From Pseudescherichia sp032055545 (GTDB lineage Bacteria > Pseudomonadota > Gammaproteobacteria > Enterobacterales > Enterobacteriaceae): a stretch of DNA of 64,000 nucleotides. The position numbers were made by a program, and so were the translations under genes. Below, piece after piece: positions 41,938-50,065 of this stretch. Location: assembly GCA_032055545.1 (NCBI GenBank), contig DAMBQR010000001.1, positions 62,001-126,000 on the forward strand, in the 5' to 3' direction. A model generated the notes under the pieces. The model had not been told where the DNA came from. It ran no database searches and saw nothing but the letters and a program-made list of their open reading frames with translations. Within the stretch, counting starts at the first letter, position 1; each line of letters opens with the position of its first letter.

Positions 41938-42899
41938 TGAGCAAATCACATCCTCGCTGGCGGTTGGCGAAAAAGATCCTGACCTGGGTCTTCTTTATTG
42001 CCGTGACGGTGCTGCTGGTGGTCTATGCCCGTACGGTGGACTGGGGCGACGTCTGGAACGTTATTCGTAACTATAACCGCACGCCGCTGCTGATCTCTGT
42101 CGTGCTGGTGGTGGTGAGCTACCTGCTCTACGGCTGCTATGATCTGCTGGCCCGCGCCTACTGCGGGCATAAGCTGGCTGCGCGCCAGGTGATGCTGGTA
42201 TCGTTTGTCTGCTACGCCTTTAACCTGACGCTCAGTACCTGGGTGGGCGGGATCGGCATGCGCTACCGCCTCTACTCCCGTCTCGGCCTGCCCAGCAGCA
42301 CCATCACCCGGATCTTCTCGTTAAGCATTACCACCAACTGGCTGGGCTATATTCTGCTCGGCGGGATCATCTTTACCTTCGGCATCGTAGAGCTGCCATC
42401 GCACTGGTATATCGACGAAGGGACGTTGCGTATCGTCGGCGTGGTGCTGCTGCTGCTGATTGCTGCCTACCTCTGGTTCTGCGCCTTTGCAAAACGTCGG
42501 CATATGACGGTGAAGGGCCAGAAGCTGGTGTTGCCCTCGTTTAAGTTTGCTCTGGCACAGATGGTGATCTCCAGCGCTAACTGGATGGCGATGGGGGCTA
42601 TTATCTGGCTGCTGCTGGGCCAGGAGGTAAATTACTTCTTCGTGCTGGGCGTGCTGCTGGTAAGCAGTATCGCCGGGGTCATTGTGCATATTCCGGCGGG
42701 GATCGGCGTGCTGGAAGCGGTATTTATCGCCCTGCTGGCGGGTGAGCACGTCTCGCACGGCAAAATTATCGCCGCCCTGCTCGCCTATCGCGTACTCTAC
42801 TACTTCCTGCCGCTGATGCTGGCGCTGGTCTGTTATCTGGTGCTGGAGAGCCGGGCGAAAAAGCTGCGGGCGAAGAACGAGCAGGCGATGCAGAAGTAG
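41937..42899 (+). CDS. ybhN: YbhN, flippase-like integral membrane protein (UPF0104)
   Basis: The product is 320 residues with eight or nine helices. It belongs to the family related to the lysyl-phosphatidylglycerol synthase membrane domain: LSTWVGGIGMRYRLYSRLGL and HIPAGIGVLEAVFIALL are the conserved stretches. The Arg/Lys-rich C-terminus is cytosolic. It is the last gene of the ybhP-clsB-ybhN operon. A lipid-flipping role is plausible from the family but unproven. Confidence 0.93.
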   Translation: MSKSHPRWRLAKKILTWVFFIAVTVLLVVYARTVDWGDVWNVIRNYNRTPLLISVVLVVVSYLLYGCYDLLARAYCGHKLAARQVMLVSFVCYAFNLTLSTWVGGIGMRYRLYSRLGLPSSTITRIFSLSITTNWLGYILLGGIIFTFGIVELPSHWYIDEGTLRIVGVVLLLLIAAYLWFCAFAKRRHMTVKGQKLVLPSFKFALAQMVISSANWMAMGAIIWLLLGQEVNYFFVLGVLLVSSIAGVIVHIPAGIGVLEAVFIALLAGEHVSHGKIIAALLAYRVLYYFLPLMLALVCYLVLESRAKKLRAKNEQAMQK

Positions 42900-42908
42900 A
42901 TTGTTTTA

Positions 42909-42940
42909 CAGGCCGGGTGAGCACAAAGCCACCCGGCGTT
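42909..42940. repeat. REP element between ybhN and ybhL
   Basis: CAGGCCGGGTGAGCAC and GCCACCCGGCG form a REP palindrome between convergent genes. Confidence 0.75.
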
Positions 42941-42944
42941 ATGC

Positions 42945-43649
42945 TTATCGGCGATTGCCGAAGATCCGCAGCAGCATCAGGAACAGGTTGATAAAGTCGA
43001 GATAGAGCGTCAACGCACCCAGAATTGCGTACTTACGCAGGTTACCGGTGTCGCTTACGTCGATCTGCTCGCCGATGTTCTTCAGCTTCTGCGTGTCATA
43101 GGCCGTCAGGCCAACGAAGACAATCACCCCGATATAGGTCACTACCCACATCAGCGTCTCGCTCTTCAGCCAGAAGTTGACCAGCGAGGCCAGCACAATC
43201 CCAATCAGCGCCATAAACAGCATATTGCCGAAGCCGCTTAAGTCACGTTTGGTGGTGTAGCCGTAGAGGCTCATGGCCCCGAACATGCCGCCGGTGACTA
43301 CAAAGGTGCTGGCGATAGACGAGTAGGTGTAGACCACAAAGATACTGGCGAGGGTCAGGCCGGTCAGCGCTGAGTAGAGCATAAACAGCGTGGTGGCCAT
43401 CGCCGCACTGAGCTTATGCACCAGCCCGGAAAGAACAAACACCAGCGCCAGCTGGGCGATAATCAGGCCAAAGAAGGTGATTTTGCTGGAGAAGACAAAC
43501 ATCATCACCGCAGGGGTATTGGCCGCGAACCAGGCGATAAACGCGGTCAGGAACAGGCCGCAGGTCATCCAGCCGTAGACCTGGGCCATGTAGGTTTGCA
43601 GCCCGCCGCGGGCCTGGACAATTGAATCGGATCGTGGGAATCGGTCCAT
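42945..43649 (-). CDS. ybhL: YbhL, Bax-inhibitor-1 (TMBIM) family membrane protein
   Basis: The product is 234 residues with seven helices. It shows GGLQTYMAQVYGWMTCGLFLTAFIAW at the start, TGLTLASIFVVYTYSSIASTF in the middle and the BI-1 hallmark FVGLTAYDTQKLK followed by GALTLYLDFINLFLMLLRIFG. It is an inner-membrane protein, possibly a pH-dependent Ca2+ leak channel by homology to Bacillus YetJ. ybhM, its K-12 neighbour and paralogue-like membrane gene, is absent here. Confidence 0.94.
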   Translation of the reverse strand: MDRFPRSDSIVQARGGLQTYMAQVYGWMTCGLFLTAFIAWFAANTPAVMMFVFSSKITFFGLIIAQLALVFVLSGLVHKLSAAMATTLFMLYSALTGLTLASIFVVYTYSSIASTFVVTGGMFGAMSLYGYTTKRDLSGFGNMLFMALIGIVLASLVNFWLKSETLMWVVTYIGVIVFVGLTAYDTQKLKNIGEQIDVSDTGNLRKYAILGALTLYLDFINLFLMLLRIFGNRR

Positions 43650-43707
43650 GATTAACTCCTGTTAAGTGAACACGCTTCTAAGGGTAACACATCCTCAGGA
43701 AAGCGGC

Positions 43708-44160
43708 TTACCAGCGCTTAGCCGCCTGCTGGTCGCTCTCCCGCGCCTCGACCCAACGATCGCCCTCCTCCGTCGCCTCCCGCTTCCAGAAGGGGGCGCG
43801 GGTCTTCAGGTAGTCCATAATGTACTCCCCGGCGGCAAAAGCGCTGCCGCGATGGACGCTGGTGACGCCAACGAAGACAATCTCATCCCCTGGCCACAGC
43901 TCGCCGATGCGGTGGATCACCGTGACGCGGCCCAGCGGCCAGCGATCGCGGGCCTGCTGGACGATATCCGCCAGCGTCTTCTCGGTCATGCCAGGGTAGT
44001 GCTCAAGCGTCAGGGCGCGCACGCTGTCACCGAGATTGTGATTGCGCACTTTGCCGGTAAAGGTGACTACCGCCCCGTCTTCGTCGCGTTCCGCCAGCCA
44101 GACGTACTCCTCGCCAACGCTAAAGGGATCGCGTCCGACGCGAATGCGGGTATCGCTCAT
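43708..44160 (-). CDS. moaE: MoaE, molybdopterin synthase large subunit
   Basis: The product is 150 residues from the ATG at 44160 (MSDTRIRVGRDPFSVGEEY). Catalytic Lys stretches are conserved: GAVVTFTGKVRNHN, LGRVTVIHRIGELWPGDEIVFVGVTSVHRGSAF and TRAPFWKREATEEGDRWVEAR. It forms the heterotetramer with MoaD that puts sulfur into cyclic pyranopterin monophosphate. It is the last gene of moaABCDE. The start lies one base after the moaD stop. Confidence 0.96.
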   Translation of the reverse strand: MSDTRIRVGRDPFSVGEEYVWLAERDEDGAVVTFTGKVRNHNLGDSVRALTLEHYPGMTEKTLADIVQQARDRWPLGRVTVIHRIGELWPGDEIVFVGVTSVHRGSAFAAGEYIMDYLKTRAPFWKREATEEGDRWVEARESDQQAAKRW

Positions 44161-44161
44161 C

Positions 44162-44407
44162 TTAACCTCCCGTGACCGGCGGGAAGAGTGCGACTTCATC
44201 GCCGCTTACTACCGGATGGTCAAAACTCACCAGCGTCTGGTTGACCGCCGCCAGCAGGCGGCCCTCCTCCAGCGCCAGCGCCCAACGATCGCCCCGGGCG
44301 GCCAGCTGCTGGCGCAGGGCTTCAACGCTCGAAAATTCGCTCTCCAGCGTCAGGCTATCGCAGCCCACCAGCTCCCGCACCTGGGCAAAAAAGAGTACTT
44401 TAATCAT
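44162..44407 (-). CDS. moaD: MoaD, molybdopterin synthase sulfur-carrier subunit
   Basis: The product is 81 residues from the ATG at 44407 (MIKVLFFAQVRELVGCD). It has a ubiquitin-like fold and ends in the essential Gly-Gly (VALFPPVTGG), which is adenylated by MoeB and carries the thiocarboxylate. It overlaps the moaC end by 8 bases. Confidence 0.96.
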   Translation of the reverse strand: MIKVLFFAQVRELVGCDSLTLESEFSSVEALRQQLAARGDRWALALEEGRLLAAVNQTLVSFDHPVVSGDEVALFPPVTGG

Positions 44408-44885
44408 CGTTATCCGCCCTGAAATCACCGGATTTGCCGCCGCTCTTCGCCAGCAGGCGAACCGGACCCATCACCATATCTTTCTGTACCGCTTTACACA
44501 TGTCGTAGATGGTCAGCGCTGCCACTGACGCCGCGGTTAGCGCCTCCATCTCGACGCCGGTCTTGCCGGTCAGGCGGCACAGGGTGGTAATGCGCACCCG
44601 ATGGTGTTCCGGCTGCGCCTCCAGATTCACTTCGACCTTACTGAGCATCAGCGGGTGGCACAGCGGGATCAGCTCCCAGGTGCGCTTCGCCGCCTGAATA
44701 CCTGCAATACGGGCGGTGGCAAAGACGTCACCCTTGTGGTGGCTGCCGTCGATAATCATCGCCAGCGTCTCAGGACGCATCGTGACAAAGGCTTCCGCCT
44801 GCGCTTCGCGCACGGTCTCTGCTTTTGCCGAGACGTCAACCATGTGCGCCTCACCGGCAGCATTAATGTGGGTTAGTTGAGACAT
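44400..44885 (-). CDS. moaC: MoaC, cyclic pyranopterin monophosphate synthase
   Basis: The product is 161 residues, the E. coli length. It shows LTHINAAGEAHMVDVSAKAETVREA, IPLCHPLMLSKVEV (active-site His/Lys area), CRLTGKTGVEMEALTAASVAALTIYDMCKA and ending DFRADND. It converts the MoaA product 3',8-cyclo-dihydro-GTP to cPMP. It is in operon order between moaB and moaD. Confidence 0.97.
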   Translation of the reverse strand: MSQLTHINAAGEAHMVDVSAKAETVREAQAEAFVTMRPETLAMIIDGSHHKGDVFATARIAGIQAAKRTWELIPLCHPLMLSKVEVNLEAQPEHHRVRITTLCRLTGKTGVEMEALTAASVAALTIYDMCKAVQKDMVMGPVRLLAKSGGKSGDFRADNDD

Positions 44886-44888
44886 AGC

Positions 44889-45401
44889 TTACTTCTTCAA
44901 ATGGGGGTGAAAATTGCACGGACGGGTGCGGGCATCGAGCTGCGGCGCAATGATATTTTCCCATGCGGTACGACAGGCTTTGGTGGAGCCAGGCATGGCA
45001 AAAATCAGCGTATTGTTAGCGATACCGGCCACCGCGCGGGACTGGAGCGTGGCGGTGCCAATCTCCTCAAAGGAGAGCATGCGGAACACCTCACCAAAGC
45101 CTTCGACCTCGCGATCGAAGAGTGGCAGCAACGCCTCCGGGGTCTGGTCACCGGCGGTAAAGCCCGTGCCGCCGTTGATTACGATGACCTGCACCTCATC
45201 ACTGGCGATCCACGCCGACACCTGGGCGCGAATGGCGTAGCGGCTCTCCTTGACGATGGCTTTCGCCACCACCTGATGACCCGCTTCGTGAGCTGCATCG
45301 CGCAGGAAGTGGCCGGAGGTATCCTCCTCTTCACCGCGACGGCTGGAAACGGTCAGCACGGCAATGCGTGCCGGGACAAACTCTGCGCTGGCCTGACTCA
45401 T
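44889..45401 (-). CDS. moaB: MoaB, molybdopterin-binding (MogA-like) protein
   Basis: The product is 170 residues with the MoCF-binding fold: IAVLTVSSRRGEEEDTSGHFL, VIVINGGTGFTAGDQTPEALLPLFDREVEGFGEVFRM and IFAMPGSTKACRTAWENIIAPQLDARTRPCNF. In E. coli MoaB is an adenylyltransferase-like protein that is dispensable beside MogA. It lies 20 bases after moaA and ends 3 bases before moaC. Confidence 0.96.
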   Translation of the reverse strand: MSQASAEFVPARIAVLTVSSRRGEEEDTSGHFLRDAAHEAGHQVVAKAIVKESRYAIRAQVSAWIASDEVQVIVINGGTGFTAGDQTPEALLPLFDREVEGFGEVFRMLSFEEIGTATLQSRAVAGIANNTLIFAMPGSTKACRTAWENIIAPQLDARTRPCNFHPHLKK

Positions 45402-45421
45402 AAACTGCCTCCTTGTAAGGT

Positions 45422-46411
45422 TTATCCGCCAATATAGGAAAGATTTTGCGTGATGCCGGTGTTGCCCTGATGCAGAAAGTGGGTCTGCTTCTTATGCGTG
45501 AGCGCCTCAGCGATGCGCGCCTCCAGCGCCGGCTGCTGGGCATCTTCCGCCAGCAGATCGCGCAGGCTCACGCCGCCGTCACCGAACAGGCAGAGGTGCA
45601 GCTTGCCCACCGATGAGACGCGTAGCCGGTTGCAGCTGGCGCAAAAATCTTTTTCGTAGGGCATGATCAGGCCGATTTCACCGCTGTAGTCCGGGTGGCA
45701 GAAGACCTGCGCCGGGCCGTCGCTGCGGCCGCGCAGCTTCTGGATCCAGCCGCGACGCAGCAGCTCATCGCGCAGCACCATGCCGGAGAGGTGGTGCTTG
45801 CGGAACAGCTCGCTCCCCTCACCGGTCTCCATCAGCTCAATAAAGCGCAGCTGGATGGGACGGGTCTGGATCCACGCCAGGAAGGTATCCAGCTGGTGGT
45901 GATTGACGTCGCGCATCAGCACGGTGTTGACCTTAACCTTCTCGAAGCCCGCCTCGAAAGCAGCATCAATGCCCTGCATCACCTGGTGGAACTTATCCTG
46001 TCCGGTGATGGCATGAAACTGGCGGGCATCAAGGCTATCGACGCTGACGTTGATCGCGGTCAGCCCGGCTTCACGCCAGCTGGCCACGTCCCGCGCCAGA
46101 CGATAGCCGTTGGTGGTCACCGCCAGCTGACGGATAGCGGCGTTTTCCCGCACCGCGGCGATGATCTCGGTAAAGTCGCGGCGCAGCGATGGCTCTCCGC
46201 CGGTCAGCCGCACCTTCTCTGTGCCGAGCGCCGAAAAGGCACGGGTTACCCGCCGAATTTCATCGAGGGTCAGAAAGCTTTTGTTGGTGACCCCGCCCGG
46301 CTTGTAGCCATCAGGCAGGCAGTAGGTGCAACGAAAATTGCACACGTCGGTAATAGACAGACGCAGGTAATAGAACTTACGCGCGAATGCATCGGTAAGC
46401 TGTGAGGCCAT
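45422..46411 (-). CDS. moaA: MoaA, GTP 3',8-cyclase (radical SAM)
   Basis: The product is 329 residues from the ATG at 46411 (MASQLTDAFARKFYYLRLS); the frame extends 23 codons upstream but those lie in the riboswitch. The radical-SAM cluster motif is CNFRCTYC, the C-terminal [4Fe-4S] cluster uses CASCNRLRVSSVGKLHLC, and the protein ends in SYIGG with the conserved Gly-Gly. GTP is cyclised as the first step of molybdenum-cofactor synthesis. It is first gene of moaABCDE, controlled by the leader RNA at 46414-46520. Confidence 0.97.
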   Translation of the reverse strand: MASQLTDAFARKFYYLRLSITDVCNFRCTYCLPDGYKPGGVTNKSFLTLDEIRRVTRAFSALGTEKVRLTGGEPSLRRDFTEIIAAVRENAAIRQLAVTTNGYRLARDVASWREAGLTAINVSVDSLDARQFHAITGQDKFHQVMQGIDAAFEAGFEKVKVNTVLMRDVNHHQLDTFLAWIQTRPIQLRFIELMETGEGSELFRKHHLSGMVLRDELLRRGWIQKLRGRSDGPAQVFCHPDYSGEIGLIMPYEKDFCASCNRLRVSSVGKLHLCLFGDGGVSLRDLLAEDAQQPALEARIAEALTHKKQTHFLHQGNTGITQNLSYIGG

Positions 46412-46413
46412 GT

Positions 46414-46520
46414 ACACCTTTCCAAATACGGGAGATGCAGTCATTTCTTCCTGCACCCTGGTGGCAACCGCCACGGCCAAAACACCCTATCGGTAAGACT
46501 TAGGTGCAGAGGCTAGAGTG
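46414..46520 (-). ncRNA. Moco riboswitch (Moco RNA motif) in moaA leader
   Basis: The reverse strand reads CTCTAGCCTCTGCACCTAAG, then CTTACCGATAGGG, GGCGGTTGCCACCAGGGTGC, GGAAGAAATGACTGCATCTC and CCGTATTTGGAAAGGTGTAC, ending two bases before the moaA ATG. This follows the E. coli moaA leader closely as I recall it. The RNA is known to sense molybdenum cofactor and to be a target of CsrA. The ribosome site GGAAAGG lies in its 3' end, so ligand binding can hide it. Confidence 0.88.
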
Positions 46521-46580
46521 TGTTAACGCTATAGATAGCGATAGTAGCGCGATAAAATGACTTTCGCCATCCTCGCCTAT

Positions 46581-46604
46581 CGCTATATAAATTGATATAT
46601 AGCG
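46581..46604. promoter_or_regulatory. ModE-like operator in the moaA promoter region
   Basis: CGCTATAT at 46581-46588 and ATATAGCG at 46597-46604 form a perfect inverted repeat with an eight-base spacer. It resembles the ModE consensus (CGnTATAT...TATATAnCG). In E. coli, molybdate-bound ModE activates moaA from such a site. It lies between moaA and the divergent ybhK, so it could touch both. Confidence 0.75.
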
Positions 46605-46746
46605 GCTTAATCATGCATTTTCACTACAGAATACGTGAAAATCAGCCTCTTGCCTTGATATGCATCATTTTCACCCGCCTGGGGCATCGTCTTTTAGTGG
46701 TATTTGCGTTAACGTAGCGCAGTTTTTTAGACATTAAGGAAGAGCT

Positions 46747-47655
46747 ATGCGTAGTCGTACGCTTGCGGATCTTGACCGGGTGGTGGCCCTTGGCGGCGGA
46801 CACGGACTGGGCCGCGTCATGTCCTCGCTGGGATCGCTGGGTTCAAGGCTGACGGGGATCGTCACCACCACCGATAACGGCGGGTCAACCGGGCGTATTC
46901 GTCGCGCCGAGGGCGGCATCGCCTGGGGCGATATGCGTAACTGTTTGAACCAGTTAATTACCGAGCAGAGCGTCGCTTCGGCGATGTTTGAGTACCGTTT
47001 TACCGGTAATGGCGAACTTTCAGGCCATAACCTCGGAAATCTGATGTTAAAGGCGCTGGACCACCTTAGCGTCAGGCCTCTGGAGGCGATCAATTTAATT
47101 CGTAACCTGCTGAAGGTGGATGCGTTTTTAATCCCCATGTCGGAGCAGCCGGTAGATCTGATGGCTATTGATAGCGATGGGCATACGGTGTACGGCGAGG
47201 TGAATATTGACGGGCTGACTACGCCCATCCAGGAGCTGATGCTTTTTCCCTCCGTGCCCGCGACCCGGGAGGCGACAGACGCCATTGCCGAAGCGGATCT
47301 GATCCTGATTGGCCCCGGCAGCTTTTATACCAGCCTGATGCCGCTGGTACTGCTTGGCGATCTGGCCCAGGCGCTGCGCCGCACCCCCGCCCCGGTGGTC
47401 TATATCGACAACTTAGGCAAGGAGCTGAGCGCTGAGGCCGCGCGGATGGATCTGGCCGCTAAGCTGGCCCTGCTGGAGCAGCGCGTGGGCAAGCGGATCG
47501 TGGACGCCGTCGTGGTAGGCCCGGAGGCGGAGACGACGGATCTCAGCGGCCGCATCGTGGTTCAGGAGGTGCTGGAAGCCAGCGACGTTCCCCATCATCA
47601 CGATCGTCACCTGCTGCGCGCTGCCCTGGAGCAGGCAGTCCAGCGGCTGGGCTGA
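46747..47655 (+). CDS. ybhK: YbhK, YvcK/CofD-fold family protein
   Basis: The product is 302 residues, the E. coli length. It begins MRSRTLADLDRVVALGGGHGLGRVM and has the substrate-pocket stretch GIVTTTDNGGSTGRIRR, then GDMRNCLNQLI, GNGELSGHNLGNLMLKALDHLSV and LILIGPGSFYTSLMP. Its Bacillus relative YvcK binds UDP-sugars and affects central carbon metabolism and cell shape. It is separated from uvrB here by the eptA-basRS insertion. Confidence 0.94.
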   Translation: MRSRTLADLDRVVALGGGHGLGRVMSSLGSLGSRLTGIVTTTDNGGSTGRIRRAEGGIAWGDMRNCLNQLITEQSVASAMFEYRFTGNGELSGHNLGNLMLKALDHLSVRPLEAINLIRNLLKVDAFLIPMSEQPVDLMAIDSDGHTVYGEVNIDGLTTPIQELMLFPSVPATREATDAIAEADLILIGPGSFYTSLMPLVLLGDLAQALRRTPAPVVYIDNLGKELSAEAARMDLAAKLALLEQRVGKRIVDAVVVGPEAETTDLSGRIVVQEVLEASDVPHHHDRHLLRAALEQAVQRLG

Positions 47656-47685
47656 TCTTTTACATCCCCGGACTTTTCTGAAGAA

Positions 47686-47702
47686 CTTAAGGTTCCCTTA
47701 AC
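47686..47702 (+). promoter_or_regulatory. PmrA/BasR box upstream of eptA-basRS
   Basis: CTTAAG-GTTCC-CTTAAC is a direct repeat with five-base spacing, matching the PmrA box (YTTAAK-N5-YTTAAK). It lies 47 bases before the eptA start; CATACT at 47725-47730 is a possible -10. The response regulator made by this operon should bind here, giving autoregulation. Confidence 0.85.
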
Positions 47703-47748
47703 CCTCTTCTGTGAGCATACGCAACATACTCTTTTCTGGAAGTAATGT

Positions 47749-49386
47749 ATGCGTATGTTCCCGTTCTACAGGCCTCCCCTGGGGCGCACAACCTTTACCC
47801 TCCTGTTCTCGTTCTATATCGCCGTCGTGCTGAACCTCGTCTTTTATCGTCAGGCCTGGACGCTGCTGGCGGTGAACTCACCGTGGTCGCTGGCGGTATT
47901 TTTATCGATGCCGCTCGTCGCCTTCTGCGTGATCAACATTCTGACCACCCTGGCCTCGTTGCTCTGGCTGGATCGGCTGCTCATCTGCCTGTTTATTCTG
48001 CTCTGCGCGGCAACGCAGTACTTCATCTGGACCTACGGGGTGATTATCGACCGCACAATGATCGCCAATATTGTCGATACCACGCCCGCCGAAAGCTTTG
48101 CCCTGATCACGCCGCAGCTGCTGCTGACGATAGGGCTATCCGGGGTGCTGATGGCTATACTGGCCTGCTGGCTGCGGGTCAAAAAATCCCCTTCCGGCTG
48201 GCGTAGCGTGCTGATCCGCGGCGCGAATATTCTCGTGTCGGTCGCCGTGGTGCTGGTGGTGGCGCTCTTTTTCTATAAGGACTACGCCTCACTGTTTCGC
48301 AATAATCGCGAGCTGGTAAAATCCCTCGGGCCGTCAAACAGCATCACCGCCGTCTACTCTTACTACAAGCATCATCAGATGGACAATCTGCCGCTGGTGA
48401 AGCTGGGGGAAGATGCGAAGCTCGTACCGCAGATGCATCAGGGCACGAAGAAAAATTTAACCATTCTGGTGGTGGGCGAAACCTCACGGGCAGAAGATTT
48501 TTCCCTCTCTGGCTACGGGCGTGAAACAAATCCGCGACTCAAGCAGGACAACGTGGTCTATTTCCCACAGACCAGCTCCTGCGGCACGGTGACGGCGGTC
48601 TCGGTGCCCTGCATGTTCTCGGGAATGGCGCGCAAGAACTATGACGAACAGCTGGCCCACCACCGGGAAGGTTTGCTGGATATTATCCAGCGTGCGGGTA
48701 TCCAGGTGCTGTGGAACGAGAACGACGGCGGCTGCAAAGGGGCCTGCGACCGGGTTCCCCATCAGGATGTCACCCAGCTTAACCTGGCCGACCTCTGCAA
48801 GGCGGGGGAGTGCGAGGACGATATTCTCTTCCACGGGCTGGCGCAGTACATCGATAATCTACAGGGTGACGGTTTGATCGTGCTGCACACCATCGGCAGC
48901 CACGGCCCTACCTATTACGAACGCTATCCGCCACAGTTCAGGAAATTCACCCCAACCTGCGATACCAACGAAATCCAGACCTGTACGCAACAACAGCTAA
49001 AGAATACTTATGATAATACGGTACTGTACGTCGATTATGTGGTCGATAAAGCGATAAAATTGCTGCAGTCGCAGCAGGACAGATTTACCACCAGCCTGGT
49101 CTACCTCTCCGATCACGGCGAGTCCTTAGGCGAAAACGGCGTCTATCTGCATGGTCTGCCCTATGCCATTGCGCCGGAGTCGCAGAAACATGTGCCGATG
49201 CTGATCTGGCTCTCACAAGATTTTCAGCAGCGCTACAAGGTGAGTGAAACATGCCTGCAAAAACGCGCCGCCGGCGAGGCTTTTTCACAGGACAACCTGT
49301 TCTCAACCATGCTGGGCATCACGGGCGTACAGACCCAGGTTTATCAGCCAGCCGATGATATTTTGGCCGCGTGCAAGGAGTCATAA
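47749..49386 (+). CDS. eptA: EptA (PmrC)-type lipid A phosphoethanolamine transferase
   Basis: The product is 545 residues with five N-terminal helices and a periplasmic sulfatase-fold domain. Zinc and catalytic residues are intact: Glu244 in VVGETSRAEDFSLSGYGRE, the threonine in SSCGTVTAVSVPC (about residues 278-287), and Asp455-His456 in YLSDHGESLGENG. NENDGGCKGACDRVPHQDV with its disulfide Cys pairs matches EptA closely and differs from OpgE at 7637. It adds phosphoethanolamine to lipid A phosphates, which lowers polymyxin binding. It is the first gene of an operon with basR-basS-like genes. Confidence 0.93.
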   Translation: MRMFPFYRPPLGRTTFTLLFSFYIAVVLNLVFYRQAWTLLAVNSPWSLAVFLSMPLVAFCVINILTTLASLLWLDRLLICLFILLCAATQYFIWTYGVIIDRTMIANIVDTTPAESFALITPQLLLTIGLSGVLMAILACWLRVKKSPSGWRSVLIRGANILVSVAVVLVVALFFYKDYASLFRNNRELVKSLGPSNSITAVYSYYKHHQMDNLPLVKLGEDAKLVPQMHQGTKKNLTILVVGETSRAEDFSLSGYGRETNPRLKQDNVVYFPQTSSCGTVTAVSVPCMFSGMARKNYDEQLAHHREGLLDIIQRAGIQVLWNENDGGCKGACDRVPHQDVTQLNLADLCKAGECEDDILFHGLAQYIDNLQGDGLIVLHTIGSHGPTYYERYPPQFRKFTPTCDTNEIQTCTQQQLKNTYDNTVLYVDYVVDKAIKLLQSQQDRFTTSLVYLSDHGESLGENGVYLHGLPYAIAPESQKHVPMLIWLSQDFQQRYKVSETCLQKRAAGEAFSQDNLFSTMLGITGVQTQVYQPADDILAACKES

Positions 49387-49389
49387 TCA

Positions 49390-50061
49390 ATGAAAATATT
49401 AATCGTAGAGGATGATGCACTGCTGTTGCAGGGACTGATCCTGGCAATGCAATCAGAGGGGTACGCCTGCGACGGCGTCAGTACCGGCCGGGAGGCGATG
49501 CTTAGCCTGGCGTCGGGGCACTATAGTCTGATTGTGCTCGATCTGGGCCTGCCGGACGAAGATGGCCTGCATCTTTTGCAGCGGCTGCGGCGGGAGAAGG
49601 TCTCCCTGCCGGTGTTGATCCTTACCGCCCGGGATACCGTGGAGGATCGTATCTGCGGGCTGGACGCGGGCGCGGATGACTATCTGATCAAGCCCTTCGC
49701 GCTGGAGGAGCTTAACGCCCGCATCCGGGCGCTGCTGCGCCGCCAGCATAACCAGGGCGATAACGAAATTACCGTTGACGACCTGCGCCTGAACGTCACT
49801 ACCCGCCAGGTATGGCTGGCCGGGCACTCGATGGACCTTACGCCAAAAGAGTACGCCCTGCTGTCGCGCCTGATGCTCAAGGCAGGCAGCCCGGTACACC
49901 GGGAGATCCTCTATAATGACATCTATAACTGGGATAATGAGCCGGCCACTAATACTCTTGAGGTGCATATCCATAACCTGCGGGATAAGATTGGCAAAGA
50001 TCGGATCCGCACGGTGCGCGGTTTTGGCTACCAGCTGATTAAAACGGAGCAGACAACCTGA
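49390..50061 (+). CDS. basR: BasR/PmrA-type response regulator
   Basis: The product is 223 residues of the OmpR class. The receiver domain has acidic pocket VEDD, phospho-acceptor Asp51 (IVLDLGLPDED), switch Thr in LTARD and Lys in LIKPFALEEL. The winged-helix domain is nearly that of E. coli BasR: LTPKEYALLSRLMLKAGSPVHREILYNDIYNW and TNTLEVHIHNLRDKIGKDRIRTVRGFGY. It lies 3 bases after eptA. It should bind the PmrA box at 47686. Confidence 0.94.
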   Translation: MKILIVEDDALLLQGLILAMQSEGYACDGVSTGREAMLSLASGHYSLIVLDLGLPDEDGLHLLQRLRREKVSLPVLILTARDTVEDRICGLDAGADDYLIKPFALEELNARIRALLRRQHNQGDNEITVDDLRLNVTTRQVWLAGHSMDLTPKEYALLSRLMLKAGSPVHREILYNDIYNWDNEPATNTLEVHIHNLRDKIGKDRIRTVRGFGYQLIKTEQTT

Positions 50062-50065
50062 CGCT

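Noticed and set aside
40852..41949. 365-codon reverse ORF opposite clsB, and 58278-59678 opposite bioA
   Set aside because: Shadow frames of highly conserved genes, without start signals or recognisable domains.
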